A stretch of 64,000 nucleotides of DNA. Source: Vitellaria paradoxa. Taxonomy: Eukaryota > Streptophyta > Magnoliopsida > Ericales > Sapotaceae. A program made the position numbers and the translations under genes. The notes under the pieces were generated by a model. The model did no database searches, was not told the origin of the DNA, and saw only the letters and a list, made by a program, of their open reading frames with translations. The stretch covers positions 28,569,246 through 28,633,245 of the forward strand of contig CM034238.1 of NCBI GenBank assembly GCA_019916065.1. Reading direction: 5' to 3'. This document shows, in pieces, positions 1 through 10,960 of the stretch (position 1 is the stretch's first letter; every line of letters starts with the position of its first letter).

Positions 1-319
1 CAAATGAATGAGATTTTTCCTTCCCAGTAAAATTGACCTAATTTCACTTGTCACCTAAAGTCATCACCCAAACTCTTAAAATTTAATATTGGATCTAATT
101 CATTGTGGACTTGACCCGAACTTAACCGGATTTTATTTTGCCACAATTGACCACTACACTTGAGGGCAACAAGCAAACAATCTCTCCAAGTTAGGGGCAG
201 ATGTGGGTAAAGAAGCTAGTCCAAGGTAGTAGGTTATGGACCACAACTTGGAATACAGGCTATAAGAGGAGTAAATATAGTTTGTGTATAAAAGCCTAGG
301 TGGATATCATGAAAATCTG

Positions 320-998
320 GAGAAATTAAAAATACTGATTTTAAACTTTGGTATTTGAGAAAAAATAGAAATGAGGTAGGTATCATTATTGATAGGTATC
401 TCAAATACGATGTATCAAGTGTTCAAAGAATAGAGGATAGAATAATGTCTACTAAGTTTATACTTGGTGAAGAGATAGTGAACATTTAGTGCTTACAACC
501 TCCATCTCAGACTAGCTAAAGTAACAAAGCGGCGCTTTTAGAAAAATATGGATGGATGTATTCAAGATATTAATGAGGAAAAAATCTTTATAAAAGGAGA
601 TCTAAATGTGCATGTAGGGAAACACAATGAAGGTTTTGAGAGAGTACATGGGGGATATGAATTTGGTGATAGAAATAAGAAAGGTGAATCAATTTTAGAG
701 TTTGGTATGGCATATGACTTAATATTAGAAATTACTTGTTTTAAAAAGACAGAGACTCATTTAATAACCTTAAAAAGCGGATATTATATTAATCAAATAG
801 ATTTTTTTCCTTGTGAGAAAGGTCGATCGTGCTTCATGTAAGAATTGTCTGGTAATACCGGGTGAGAGTCTTACTACACAACATAGATTAGTAGTACTAA
901 AATATACTCTCAAGAACAAAGTGGTGGAACCCAAAAGGAGAAGGGGGGGAAAAGTAGCTTGTAGGATAAAATGCTCTAGGAAAATGGAATTTAGATGA
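320..998 (+). pseudogene. RTE-type LINE endonuclease domain, 5' fragment, decayed
   Basis: This is the remnant of an APE-like endonuclease, the enzyme that nicks target DNA so that a non-LTR retrotransposon can prime reverse transcription. Translation across frames gives the family order: DFKLWY near 340, EVGIII near 375, GDLNVHVG near 598, then ERVHGGYEFGDRNKKGESIL, INQIDFF, and VIPGESLTTQH near 855 in another frame. That order is typical of plant RTE-clade proteins. The reading frame is broken by a stop near 490 and a frameshift near 810-840, so nothing full length can be made. The RT domain of this copy does not follow directly. A related RT lies at 9330-10960 but may belong to another copy. 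The family assignment is firm; the limits are approximate. Confidence 0.85.
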
Positions 999-1880
999 TA
1001 ACATAAATATCATATAGAATTAAATAACTAAATGTATTAAATGAGTGGTTGTAAAGATATTATCTAAGAGAAAAGAACCATACTCAAAGGAGAGTTGATG
1101 GTGGACCACTAGAACCAATATTTCTTGGAATGTGGACAGTTTTGATTTATGGAACGAAAACAAGAACGTGGCACGCTTGTACTCTAAAATGCAATATGAT
1201 AGAAGGTAGGATTCTCATAGAGTGGTCATATTATTAAAATGTTTTGTTATATAAAAGTGATTTATTTAAAAAAAATTAAAAAAATAAAACAATATACAAA
1301 TTTATGAAACCAAGTGCAAATACGAATCTTTACTCGTTATTCATAAAAGCTTGAACTTATTGGTTGTCACACGATTTGTTATCTATTCACTATTTTCAAA
1401 AGCCTTCTCTAATGAAAATATAATATAAGCATAATCTTTTCGAATAGTTAAATTTAGTGCATTAAAACTTTAGTATACCATGCTCTAAAACATGTATCAA
1501 AACGTGGTTTGCATAGGCAATATGGTAGTGATTTTTGGTAACTATGGGTGGAACGGGAAGATATAAATAGCAATTAAGCTCAAGAGAGTGTTATAGGAAT
1601 TTCCTAAGTGTAAAGATGAGGTAGCATATGAAAGGTACAAATTGTCTGAAAAGGGTAATCAAAGAAGCTAGATATCTTTGATGTGGAAAGACCATCCTCA
1701 AAGGAGAATTAGCAGTGGAATAAAAAGGTACAAGTGATAATTTAGGCTATCAAGTACAAAACTTATAGTGCATCAACCTACATATGAAAAAGAATGCTAA
1801 GAGAAACAGAGAATAGATTATAGTTAATAATAGATGCGTCTCTCATTATGAGAAGGACGATTGTTCAATTCTCTCACAAA
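999..1880 (+). other. Intergenic stretch with RTE fragment remnants
   Basis: No intact gene is visible. The first 240 bases may be decayed RTE linker sequence. About 1240-1540 is very AT-rich. Around 1583-1675 there is a stretch clearly related to 8566-8655: both read as the RTE linker between endonuclease and RT (ERYKL-like, then a lysine- and alanine-rich stretch). The remainder up to 1880 holds nothing I recognise. Confidence 0.5.
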
Positions 1881-2166
1881 ACCTTCGTCATCATAGAAGA
1901 AGAAGATGGTAGGTTTTCCGATTGTGGAGCGGTCTAAGGGGCACAAAAGGGATTTGGGCATGTTAGCAAACAAGATTATCTGGGTGGGGGTTGTCTCTAT
2001 TAGCTTTTTCCTATCGGTTGGAGTAGTAGTACACCTAGATAACTTTGTAGAGGTCAGTGTCAGGTGCTTATTTGAGGGCTCTCCAATAGCATAGGGAGAT
2101 ATTTGACTCTAGTAGTCGAGAAAGGGAAATTAAGAAGATGCATTTATGTCCTGGATATGGAGAGTG

Positions 2167-2197
<31 letters not shown>

Positions 2198-3900
2198 TTT
2201 GGTTGGGGGGGCACTTGAGATGGTAATGATTTTATACGAGTTTACAGAAGCGAAGGGAGGAAGGGAGAAGAGAGACCTCACGGTGGTTATACTAGGAAGC
2301 GATTGACATTTGAGACTGGCCGCTTAAGGGCCGGCGGGTGTTGGAGAAGGGGAACTAGATTGTAAATTAGAAGTTAACCCAGTATCACATAAAGTGCGAT
2401 CAAATTTTTCTGCAATTCGTTGCGTGGTGGGGCATATTGGGGGTTGGAATGAGGCGATGCCTACTAATGTTGTGAAAGCTTAGGCGAAGAAGACTTGGGA
2501 GGATGTTGATAAGGCTGGAGGTCAAAGATCTTTGCAATGCATCATTCCTTTTTGTTCTTCCATCAGTTTCAGAGGTGAATAAGATCTCAAGTGATTGATG
2601 ATGGTTTGGGGATTTTCTTTTTCATACGGAGGTTAGGAAACTATAGTGGTAGCCATTGATCAATCTTCAATCTAAAGGTGGTATGGACACGTGGTCAGGT
2701 TACTAGCTCCTCCTTGGTCGGAGGATGTTTTCAAAGTTATTGGCAATAGAAGTGGAGGTTTTTGGAGAGTTGATAAAGCAAGCGGGGAGAGTGCACCTAA
2801 GATGGGCTTGATTGTGCGCTAGGGGTTAAGGTCTAGGGATTCCAACATCTATTTGTGTCGGGATGGGTAATCCTATTTCCTCAGTGCTGATTTGGGTGGA
2901 GGAAAGCCTAGGGTGTTGATAGGAAACAAGTGAGCTATGCAATTTCGTGTGTTTCTAAGCATAGGCAATCGGAGCAAAGAATGAAGGTGGCATGTGACAT
3001 GATCATCACATAGACACATGGGTGTGCTACGAAAGTCTAGAGAGAGAACAAGTGGGACACGGGGTGTGTTTTGTTATTGTTTGGAGAGTTTTAATTTCAA
3101 ATGTGGTTCATATATGCTGAGGCCAGCTATGGATGACCATAGAGGGATACATGGCCCTTTTGATTGTTCAATAAGGTTTGAGCCCAAGCATGGCTAGAGA
3201 ACCGTGCAATTTATGGGCGGCAGTAAGAGGAGTGGACCAAAGTATTCGGGCCAAAGCCTTTGTTGGTTAAAAGGAAGGCCCTAGGGCCGATGGGTTATGA
3301 GAAGGCAAGGCCTGCTAGAATAGGTGTCATAGTAATCATCCAACCAATAAGTCTAAAGTTAAAGAAGCATCCCGTCAGCCAATTCAATTATTAGACTGAA
3401 GGACTCCAATTGCTCTAAGCTTAGACACTCATAGATTCACCCTTCTCAATCTATGAGTAAGTGCTCAATTGGGATCCAAAGAAAGAACTCTTTTAGCCCA
3501 TTGGAGGATGGGGAGTATGAGCCAAATGGATCAATTGCACTTAAGATAGTAGAGGAGAAGAGTCACGAGATCCAGATGCGCATGCTTATGGGGTAGTCAA
3601 ATGGTCCAAGTGAAGGAAGACACTATGAAGGTGAAGGAAAAGTTTGTGCCCCTCTCTCCACTATCTCCTTGTTCTACTTTCTCCTCTGGTTTCTTGGAAG
3701 GTAGTAGGAAGCTAGTTGTAGACATTTATGGGTCCAAGGTGTCAAAAAGCCTAAGTGGGGTGTAGAAGATTTGTTGATTGAAGACTACTTGATTTATAGT
3801 CATTCGAAGTCAAGCGATGAGAAAAGGGACAAAAATTCCAAAAGAATGGAGAGTCAAAGGTCAAAGATAGCTCTCTTACCATCTTGGGAGTGTTTGTAGA
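1880..3900 (+). pseudogene. L1-type LINE, ORF1 region (DUF4283-like), decayed
   Basis: This is the 5' portion of a plant L1-type LINE. Around 2695-2830 one frame reads HVVRLLAPPWSEDVFKVIGN followed by SGGFWRVDKASGE. This resembles the RNA-binding ORF1 (DUF4283-type) proteins of plant LINEs, where a 'GLP..W....F..IG...GGF..VDE' pattern precedes a 'WARI' segment. Stops occur throughout (for example near 2820), so it is a pseudogene. The 5' edge is uncertain, and 3200-3900 carries only diffuse coding-like sequence. The same LINE appears to resume at about 7004 with the end of ORF2. The endonuclease and most of RT between them are missing. ORF1 assignment is moderate; the link to the downstream part is inferred from order and strand. 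Confidence 0.55.
2166..2202. repeat. GT microsatellite followed by a T tract
   Basis: A short run of alternating G and T passes directly into about 22 T residues, inside the decayed L1 5' region. It is a simple repeat; no function is implied. Confidence 0.9.
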
Positions 3901-3904
3901 ACAA

Positions 3905-4520
3905 TGTGTCACTGGACTGTGCTATGATGAAGCCTCTTCTCTTAACAACTCGAGTGAATTTCTCAAACCATTATCTTGGTGACTGTTTCAATCCATAGAG
4001 AAATTTTTTCAATCTAAGCACCAGATTATCTTCCCTGTTAAATCTAGGAGAACCATCCATGTAAATTTTTTCATGTAGATTACCATTTAGAAACGCAATT
4101 TTTCACATCTAATTGTTGTAAAAGCCAGTCAAGATTAGATGCTAAAGAAAGCAAAACTCTTGTCATATTCAACTTGGCTACAAGAGCAAACGTCTCCTGA
4201 TAATCTATCCCATATGTTTAAGTGAAGCCTTTGGCCACGAGTCTACTTTTGTACCTGCTGATACTACCATTAGCATTATACTTCACTGTAAAAACCCTTT
4301 TGCAACTTCCTTCAAGCAGCTTTACCATCTCCTAAGTATCATTTTTTCTGAAAGCATCCATTTCCTCTAGAACTACTGCCCTCCACCTTGGACCAGCAAG
4401 GGCTTCTTCTATATCCCTTGGAATTTCCATTTTTGACAATACAGTGGTAAATGCATGAAGCGCAAGAGATAACTTTGCATAGGAGAGATAACTTTGCATA
4501 GGAAACAAACCTCAATATAG
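3905..4520 (-). pseudogene. Copia reverse transcriptase, N-terminal part only
   Basis: The minus strand gives, in broken frames, EEALAGPRWRAVVLEEMDAF, YKSRLVAKGFT, YGIDYQETFA and QLDVKN. These are the first conserved blocks of Copia reverse transcriptase, ending with the QLDVKNAF-type block that holds the first catalytic aspartate. The YVDD block and RNase H are absent because the fragment stops near 3905. Several stops interrupt it. There is no 3' LTR. Confidence 0.8.
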
Positions 4521-4524
4521 GATG

Positions 4525-6250
4525 TTAGGTACAAGATCTGATCCCTTTCCTAAGAGCAACGAGAAGGTCCAAGTCCTGGTTTTTAGTCTGGGTAATAGGT
4601 TCATTTGGGTCACTAGTTTCATCACCCTGAGAACTGAAGTTCGGGTCAGATTGCCTTGCTGAGTTTGTTTCCTTCGTTAGTAAACCAGTTAAGGGAGATG
4701 GCCTAGTGTTTTCTCCCTTAGACCGAGAGTTATCTTCCCCTGTTTTCATTGTTTCTTGTAAAATATGCTGTTCGACAATGTTAGGCAATAGAGGCAGAGA
4801 TGATGGTGTATGGATAGATGAGACAAGTTCTACTTCAGTTGTATCCCATGACTTATCTTCCCCTAAAGTCTTCCCCTGAAGATAAGTGTCTTGGAAGAAA
4901 GGCTAAGGCTTAACAAAAGATACATCCATGGATACAAAAATATGACAAAAAGATGGAGAATAGCTCTTCTACCCACACTAAGTGGGAGAATACCCAATGA
5001 AAACACATTTGACAGTTTTGGGATCAAGTTTAGAATGAGTGTGTGATTGAGTATGAACAAACACAGTGCAATCAAATGTCTTGAGTGAAAGAGAGGATAT
5101 GGGCCGAAAGATTAGGATATTTGTAAGAGTTAATATGGGAGGGGAAAATTGAGGACTCTAGGGAGCATTCTGTTAATGAGATATGAGGCTATAAGAATAG
5201 CTTCACCCCAAAGGTATTTTAGAATATGCATGGTAAACATCAATGCTCTAGCAACCTGAAGGAGATGACAGTTTTTTCTTTCAAGTAAACCATTCTGTTG
5301 GGGTATATCTATACATGAATTTGGTGGATTATCCCATTGGATTCAACATAGTCACTAAGAATGGAATTAAAATATTCTTTGCCATTGTCAGTTCTAAGTG
5401 TTTGGATAAAAGTATGAAATTGAGTTTTTACATTGAATGGAAAGATTGGAATACTCTGGTAACCTCATATTTTTCTTTAAGGAGATAAACCCAACAGACA
5501 CGAGTGTCAATAAAAGTGATGAACCAACGTGTTACAGAATTGTTCTTTATGCAAGAGGGGCCCCATATGTCATTGTGAATTAGAGAGAATGGATGAAACT
5601 CTTCATAAGGTCTGATCGGAAAAGATGCACAAGTGCGTTTAGCAAGGAGACAGATTTCACAATTGAAAGAATTGGGATTTTTATTAATAAATAATCTTAG
5701 GAACAAACGTTTGAGATAATGAAAATTAGGATGACCTAGCCTATAATGCCATAACATTATGTATCATTATTGGAAACAAGGAGAGATTCACTCTCAACTA
5801 CATTAGCATGTCCCTCCAAGTTATTTTCATTCTCAAAATAGTAGAGTCCATCTTCCTCTCTAGCATTGCCAATCATCATCTCCGAGTCCAGTTTCTGAAA
5901 TTCACAACCAGTAACAGAGAACTTAACAAAGCAATTTAATTCATAGGTTAGCTTGCTAATAGGGACCAAACTGCAAGTGAAGATTGGTACATAAAGAACA
6001 AACTAGAGAGAAATATTCTTGGAGAGGTGAACTAATCTTCTCCCAGCAACTAAAGAAAATGTGCCATCAGCTACCTTGACTCTAGACATCCTAAATATGG
6101 AGTGTAGGAATTGAATAGGGATAGATTACCTGTCATGTGATTAGATGCCCCAGAATCAAACATCCAAGGAGTCTTATTATGAACATGTAGGGTTGTACCT
6201 TTAGGAGCAACTGCACGAGCTTCCCACTATTGTTTGGCTTGATAGTTTCT
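4525..6250 (-). pseudogene. Copia protease, gag-pre-integrase and integrase region
   Basis: The protease motif MFDSGASNHMTG is readable near 6150; it contains the D-S-G form of the catalytic aspartate triad. The block at 5428-5757 begins LWHYRLGHPN, the gag-pre-integrase signature, continues with C-x2-C (CEICLLAK), and enters the integrase core with HNDIWGP, where D is a catalytic residue. Lower in the window (about 5300-4860) the strand reads decayed PQQNGVAERKN-like and YLINRMPS-like segments. At 4525-4788 it ends in the variable acidic linker that precedes RT. Stops and frameshifts separate the blocks. The order and strand agree with the gag and RT remnants on either side. Confidence 0.85.
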
Positions 6251-6334
6251 ACAACTATTCTAGTTGGGATTTGTTCAGAAATACCCCACTCGGCTCATTG
6301 TCAATTTGAGGTTCAACAACCTTCTCCTCCACTG

Positions 6335-7001
6335 TTACCTGGAATCATTTGCTTTTATTCGTTCATCGAGGTCTAAGGCATTCCTTATAGTAAGGGCAAA
6401 TGTCTCAATAGACCTTTCACCCACCGAAGTGGCAAGTGGTTCTTTCTTTCCTCTAAGCATAACCCTTCTCCTCCTCGCTTCTCTCTTTACTTCTGCAAAG
6501 GCTTCATCCAATTCTTGGTTTAGACTAGTCAAGAACTCATACAATTGCTCCTTCTCCAGGTGCTTTTTAAACCTTAGGTTGCTTTCAAGATCTCCCCAAT
6601 CAGCCTTATAGTGCATATCCCATTCTCGCCGAAGTATTTGCAGTTCATTACAATATTGTCCCATCCAAACCCCCTCGTCGTATCTCCTTTAGCTGATTCT
6701 TGATCTCGAAGACTTGAGAGGCATTCCCAAGATTAGAATAGTTTACATTCACAGTATTCCAAATTGCTTGAGCTGTCCAAAGGAACAAGTAGGTTCGACT
6801 GATATGAGGCTCTATGGAGTTAATTAACCAGGCCATGACAATTGAGTTGTTGAGTTTCAAGTTTGCATACAATGGGTCTTCCACACTAGGCTACTCGATA
6901 TCTCCACTAAGATATCCTAATTTCCCTCTTCCTCGAATAACCAAAAGAACCGAGCGTGACCATTGAAGGAAATTCTTGCCATCCAATTTGTGATTAGTAA
7001 T
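6335..7001 (-). pseudogene. Copia gag fragment (UBN2/retrotransposon gag type)
   Basis: Gag forms the cytoplasmic virus-like particle that packages element RNA. The minus strand from about 7001 reads KLDGKNFLQWSRSVLLVIRG and then GKLGYLSGDI, the usual N-terminal gag block of plant Copia elements. It is followed by a stop near 6888, a segment with AWLINSIEPHISRTYLF and IWNTV, and then a frameshift near 6650 into a segment with CNELQILRREWD. These blocks match the start, middle and end of a Copia gag. No zinc knuckle is clearly preserved. The copy is broken in at least two places. Confidence 0.8.
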
Positions 7002-7003
7002 CT

Positions 7004-8564
7004 ACAGTGTAGATCCTTCTCCAAAGGTTTGCGAAATCACTGGTTGGAGAGGTTAAAGGACCCGACGGATATTAGGAGTTGTAAAGTTGCCTTGCTTCTG
7101 AGCTCTTACCTGGGTTTGCCTCTTGGTGTGTCTTTTAAGGTGAGGCAAGTGTGGAGTAAGTGATTGAGAAGTACCAGTAGCAACTAGCAGGCTGGAAACT
7201 GAAATGCCTCTCCAAAGAGGCTAGGGTAACATTGATTAAAAGTACTTTATTGGACCTTCCAATATACATTTTGTCTCTGTTTCCTATGCTTAATTCAGTG
7301 CAAAACCAACTAGTCAAGATGTAGTGAGATTGTTTGTAAGGTGAGGGATGGGGCTGGCTTCAAATACTCTCTAGTAGATTTGGAGACAATGTTGTCAATC
7401 AATTCAAGAAGGAGGACTTGGAATTCGAGATTTGAAAAAGTTTAATGTGGTTTTGTGGGGAAAGTGGCTCTAGAGGTTTGCCAATCAGAGAGATTTGCTA
7501 TGGCAAAAGATTATTGCAGCAAATTATGGTCTAGAATGGGGGAAATGGGCCTCTAAGCTAGTGATACGAACACATGGAATTAGTCTCTAATAAGGAATAA
7601 GGCAGTTGTAGCAAGGTTTTAGTAACAATTTGATTTGGCAAGTAGGCCAAGGAAAGACTCAAATTCGGAGCTTTAAATACAATCAGGTAGGTAGTGTCAA
7701 GGATATCTTCCCAGAAATGTTTGACCTAGCTCCCAATAAGGAAACTACAATGGTTGACTGCTTAGACAAGAATAGGCTTACATCAATTTGTAGGGTTGTG
7801 CTTGGTAGGAAGCTCTAAGATTGGGAAAAGGAAAGATATGGCATGTTCTTGCAGTTCATTCAACATCTAAAAGTTAGGGACGGGGGGAGGATGGAACAAA
7901 CAAGGCTAGATCTAAGGGGAATTGAAGGTAAGATCCTTTTATAGGACCTTAGCAGACAGTAGAGAAGCAACTTCCCTTGGAAAAAGATAAGGAAAACAGA
8001 GGTAGCACCTAATGTGATTGTTTTCTTACAGTGTGCAAGGGGAAGAATTTTGACTCTCGACAACTTGCAATGGAAGGGCATGATGATAGCGAATAGATGT
8101 AACTTGTGCAAAGAGCAACGCAAGTCCACTGATCATATTTTCATCCATTGCTTATGGGCCAAAAGTTTGTGAGATAAAGTTCTTGCTGCTTTCAATGTGC
8201 ATTAGGTATTCCCAAGGGTGTACAATCTTTTATGAGTTTTTGGTAAGGTTACAGGCAAAGTCGTGCTAAGAAAGAGACTTGGTCAATAACTCCATTTTGT
8301 CTTTTCTATCTCATTAGGAAGGAGCGTAATTTGAGTGCATTTGAGTGTAAGGAGATGACTTTGTATAGGTTAAAAAAAAATTATTTTTGTCTAGCTTGCT
8401 TAGGTTGAAGACAACAGGTTTAGAACTAGACTTGGAAATTTTTTATTTTTGGGCTTTTGTTGAGAGTTTTAGAGTCTAATTTGGGAGGTGCAGCTAGTGG
8501 CTTTTTGTCATCCCCTTAATGCTATTTTCTTTTATTAATAATATTCTATTTACTAATTAAAAAA
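7004..8564 (+). pseudogene. L1-type LINE ORF2 C-terminal part with zf-RVT and poly(A) tail
   Basis: This is the end of a plant L1-type ORF2 protein. Blocks in order are SSYLGLPLGVSFK near 7100-7130; a decayed 'GWK...YLSKGGR' segment; a decayed NLPTYFLSLFP-like segment near 7255-7280; WQVGQGKTQIRSF, DIFPEMFDLA and NKETTMVD at 7633-7760; and, near 8035-8170, a reverse-transcriptase zinc-binding domain with ILTLDNLQWKGM, NRCNLCKE and H-x4-C (HIFIHC). The 3' end has the usual T-rich trailer and an A tract at 8557-8564, which marks the end of the element. Stops are frequent, so it is inactive. The endonuclease and catalytic RT blocks expected upstream are missing and the Copia fragment is there instead. 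Confidence 0.85.
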
Positions 8565-8727
8565 AAGAGTGACATAGGAATTTGCCCAAGTTTAAGGATG
8601 ATTACGAAAGGTACAACTAAAAAAGAAGCTAAAAGGGCAATCAGAAAAGCAAGATATGATGCCTTTGATGAAAAAAATAACAAGTTAAGGACAAATAATA
8701 AAGAGAGAGATATATATAAGTTGGCTA

Positions 8728-9321
8728 TAGGACCACCCAACTCAACCACTTATTGACCTTCGCCAACCAATGGTTCTACCCTGAACTTCCTTGCAGAGCT
8801 AAACCTTCCTTGCGTAGCTAGGTTAACAATCATTTGACTATTTAGCCTTTATATTTTTTTTTTCTCTCTCTATGTTGCCCGAGTGGTCTGGTCCCCCCTT
8901 CCCTCCCCCAATGGTAACTCATGTATATTACATATTTCTGCCCCCCTCTCTATATATTATATATGATATTAATTGATTCATATTGTATTAATAAGTAATT
9001 AATAAAATTTATCTATTAAATGATTCTAATTCTATTTGTAAGTGTTTTTCTATTTATAAATATCATTTTTGTAAATCAGAATTATTTATACAAAATTAAA
9101 TGAAATTCAAATTACATTAATTTTTTCAAGACCTATTGGATATGATTTTAATTTTTTGTTTTACACATTTACAAAAAGTATTAAAAAAGTACATAAGATC
9201 AATGGGTCAAAGCTGAATTTGCTGGACCCTTTCTAATTTTTAACAAGGTTGGTCAAGTGTAAATTAGGCCAAGTCAACTCATTTTTCGGGCCAGGCCGAA
9301 TCGATCCATTTTACATGCCTA
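8728..9321. mobile_element. 594-bp non-coding hAT-like insertion with 8-bp target duplication
   Basis: The RTE linker reading frame is cut here and continues cleanly after it. The left flank ends gttggcta (8720-8727) and the right flank begins gatggcta (9322-9329), an 8-bp duplication with one mismatch. The insert starts TAGG and ends CCTA, giving very short inverted ends. Removing the insert and one flank copy restores 'IYKLA-RLKEKK' across the junction. An 8-bp duplication is characteristic of the hAT superfamily of DNA transposons. The insert has no transposase frame, so it would be non-autonomous. Strand cannot be assigned. Confidence 0.65.
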
Positions 9322-9329
9322 GATGGCTA

Positions 9330-10920
9330 GATTAAAAGAAAAGAAACATAAGTATTTACATCAGATTAAGTGTATAAAAAATGAGAACCAAAGAGTTTTG
9401 GTAAAAGAAGAAGATATTAAAGAAAAATGGAGAAGTTAATTTTGATAAATTATTTAATAATTGCCATGAATAGAATTTGGGAGATCATAGTAACTCCATT
9501 GAGACAATAAATTTTAAGTTCTATGTGTAGAATTAGATTTGTCGAAGTAAAGGAGGTTATAAAAAAGATAAAGATGAGAAAAGTTATAAATCCATGTGGG
9601 ATTCTGATTGAAGCTTGGAAGTGCTTTGGGATGATGGGATAACTTGGTTAAGTAAGTTGTTTAACAATGATCTTGCATGGCAATAAGACATCTAATGAAT
9701 GTAGAAAAAGTATCTTTGTGCCTATCTATAAGAATAAAGTGGTTACCAAGAGTATAACAACTATCAAAGCATTAAGCTAATGAGTTACACTATGAAACTT
9801 TGGGAAAGAATGATTAAGGCTAGGCCAAGACGTGATAAAATATCATAGAACCAATTTGGTTTTATGCTTGGTAGATCAACTATAGAAGCTATTTTGCTAA
9901 TAAGAATGTTGATGGAAAAACATAGAGAAAATTAAAAAAAAAAAAAATCTTCATTGTTATCAACTTAAAGAAAACGTATGATAAGGTCCCAAGAGAAATC
10001 CTACAAGATATGTTGGAAAAGAAAATAAAAAGGGGTTGCTATGAAATATATTAAAGAGGTCAAGGAAATTTATGACAGAGTAGTTACTAGCTTAAGAACT
10101 ATTGAAGGAAACACAAATGATTTTTCAATTACAATTGGTCTACACCAAGGATCCATTTTAAATCCTTATCTTTTTACTTTGGTTATGAATGACCTAACTA
10201 AACATATTCAAGACAATATCATTTGATGAACATTATTCGCATATGATATTGTATTGATAGATGAACGTAGGTATGAGGTTAATCATAAATCAGAATTTTG
10301 GAGACACATTTTAGAGTCCAGAGGTTTTAAATTTAGACCAAAACAAAGTATATGCAGTATAAACTAAGTGAAATTAAAATTGTGAATGAAGGCATAGCGA
10401 AGATATAAGATCATTTTCAATATCTTGAATCACTTTCAATATCTTGAATCAATTATCCATGCAAATGAAGAGATTGAAAAGAATGTTATCCATAGGATTC
10501 GAGCAGGGTGGTTAAAATGAAGAAACACCTTGGGTGTTTTATGTGACTAAAAAGTACCTTTAACAGAAAATGAAAATTTTGAAGGACGTTTACAAGGCCA
10601 ACTATTCTTTATAATGTTGGGCCATTGAGAAATAAATACATCCAAATGAAAGTTGAAGTGGCACTAATAGAAGACAAGCTGAAAGAATGTCATTTAAAAT
10701 GATTTGATCATATCCAATCTAGACAATGCACCAGTAAAAAAAAAGTGAGTTGATCCAAGCAGAAGTGATAAAGAAGACAAAATGTAAACCTAAAATACAT
10801 AGAATGAAATTGAGAGAAAAAAACCTAATTTCATGTAAACTCATGGAAAACATAATTTATGACATAAATGAATGGAGCATGAGGATTCATATAACTGACT
10901 CTAACCAGTGTGAGAGTAGA
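9330..10920 (+). pseudogene. RTE-type reverse transcriptase, decayed
   Basis: The reverse transcriptase would copy element RNA at a nicked target. Readable pieces include VLVKEEDIKEKW near 9395, a decayed palm region near 9960-10010 (a 'YDKVPREIL'-like block containing the first catalytic aspartate), and at 10041-10226 YIKEVKEIYDRVVTSLRT, TIGLHQGSILNPYLFTLVMN and LTKHIQDNI. The stretch after it (10226-10270) is where the FADD catalytic block should be; it is frame-broken. The C-terminal segment at 10850-10905 matches the family end. Stops and frameshifts are numerous. Confidence 0.85.
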
Positions 10921-10926
10921 GGTTCT

Positions 10927-10928
<2 letters not shown>

Positions 10929-10958
<30 letters not shown>
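10929..10958. repeat. T tract at the RTE 3' end
   Basis: About 30 T residues follow the C-terminal RTE segment directly and probably represent its expanded 3' simple-repeat tail. Confidence 0.8.
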
Positions 10959-10959
<1 letters not shown>

Positions 10960-10960
10960 G

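Larger units (their letters stand above)
3900..7003 (-). mobile_element. Ty1/Copia fragment lacking LTRs, inserted in an L1 LINE
   Basis: Reading the minus strand from 7003 downward gives Copia domains in the right order: gag, aspartic protease, gag-pre-integrase, integrase core, then the first part of reverse transcriptase, stopping near 3905. No LTR, primer-binding site or polypurine tract is seen on either side. Plus-strand L1 sequence flanks it on both sides. The fragment starts a few codons before the gag 'KLDGKNFLQWSRSV' motif and ends within RT, so it is a truncated copy. Multiple stops and frameshifts show it is old. How a terminus-free piece came to sit inside a LINE is discussed among the findings. 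Confidence 0.8.
8566..10960 (+). mobile_element. RTE-type LINE, RT-bearing fragment, decayed
   Basis: This is the 3' part of an RTE-clade non-LTR element. The linker before RT is readable at 8600-8727 (KKEAKRAIRKARYDAFD and ERDIYKLA). It is interrupted by a 594-bp insertion, then resumes at 9330 with IKCIKNENQRVLVKEEDIKE. RT blocks follow and the element ends in the INEWSMRIHITD-like C-terminal segment near 10855-10905, then a T-rich tail. In plant RTE elements the 3' end is commonly a short T/G-rich simple repeat, which agrees with the T tract here. Whether it is one element with the endonuclease at 320-998 is uncertain, because part of the linker occurs twice (1583-1675 and 8566-8655). Confidence 0.8.
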
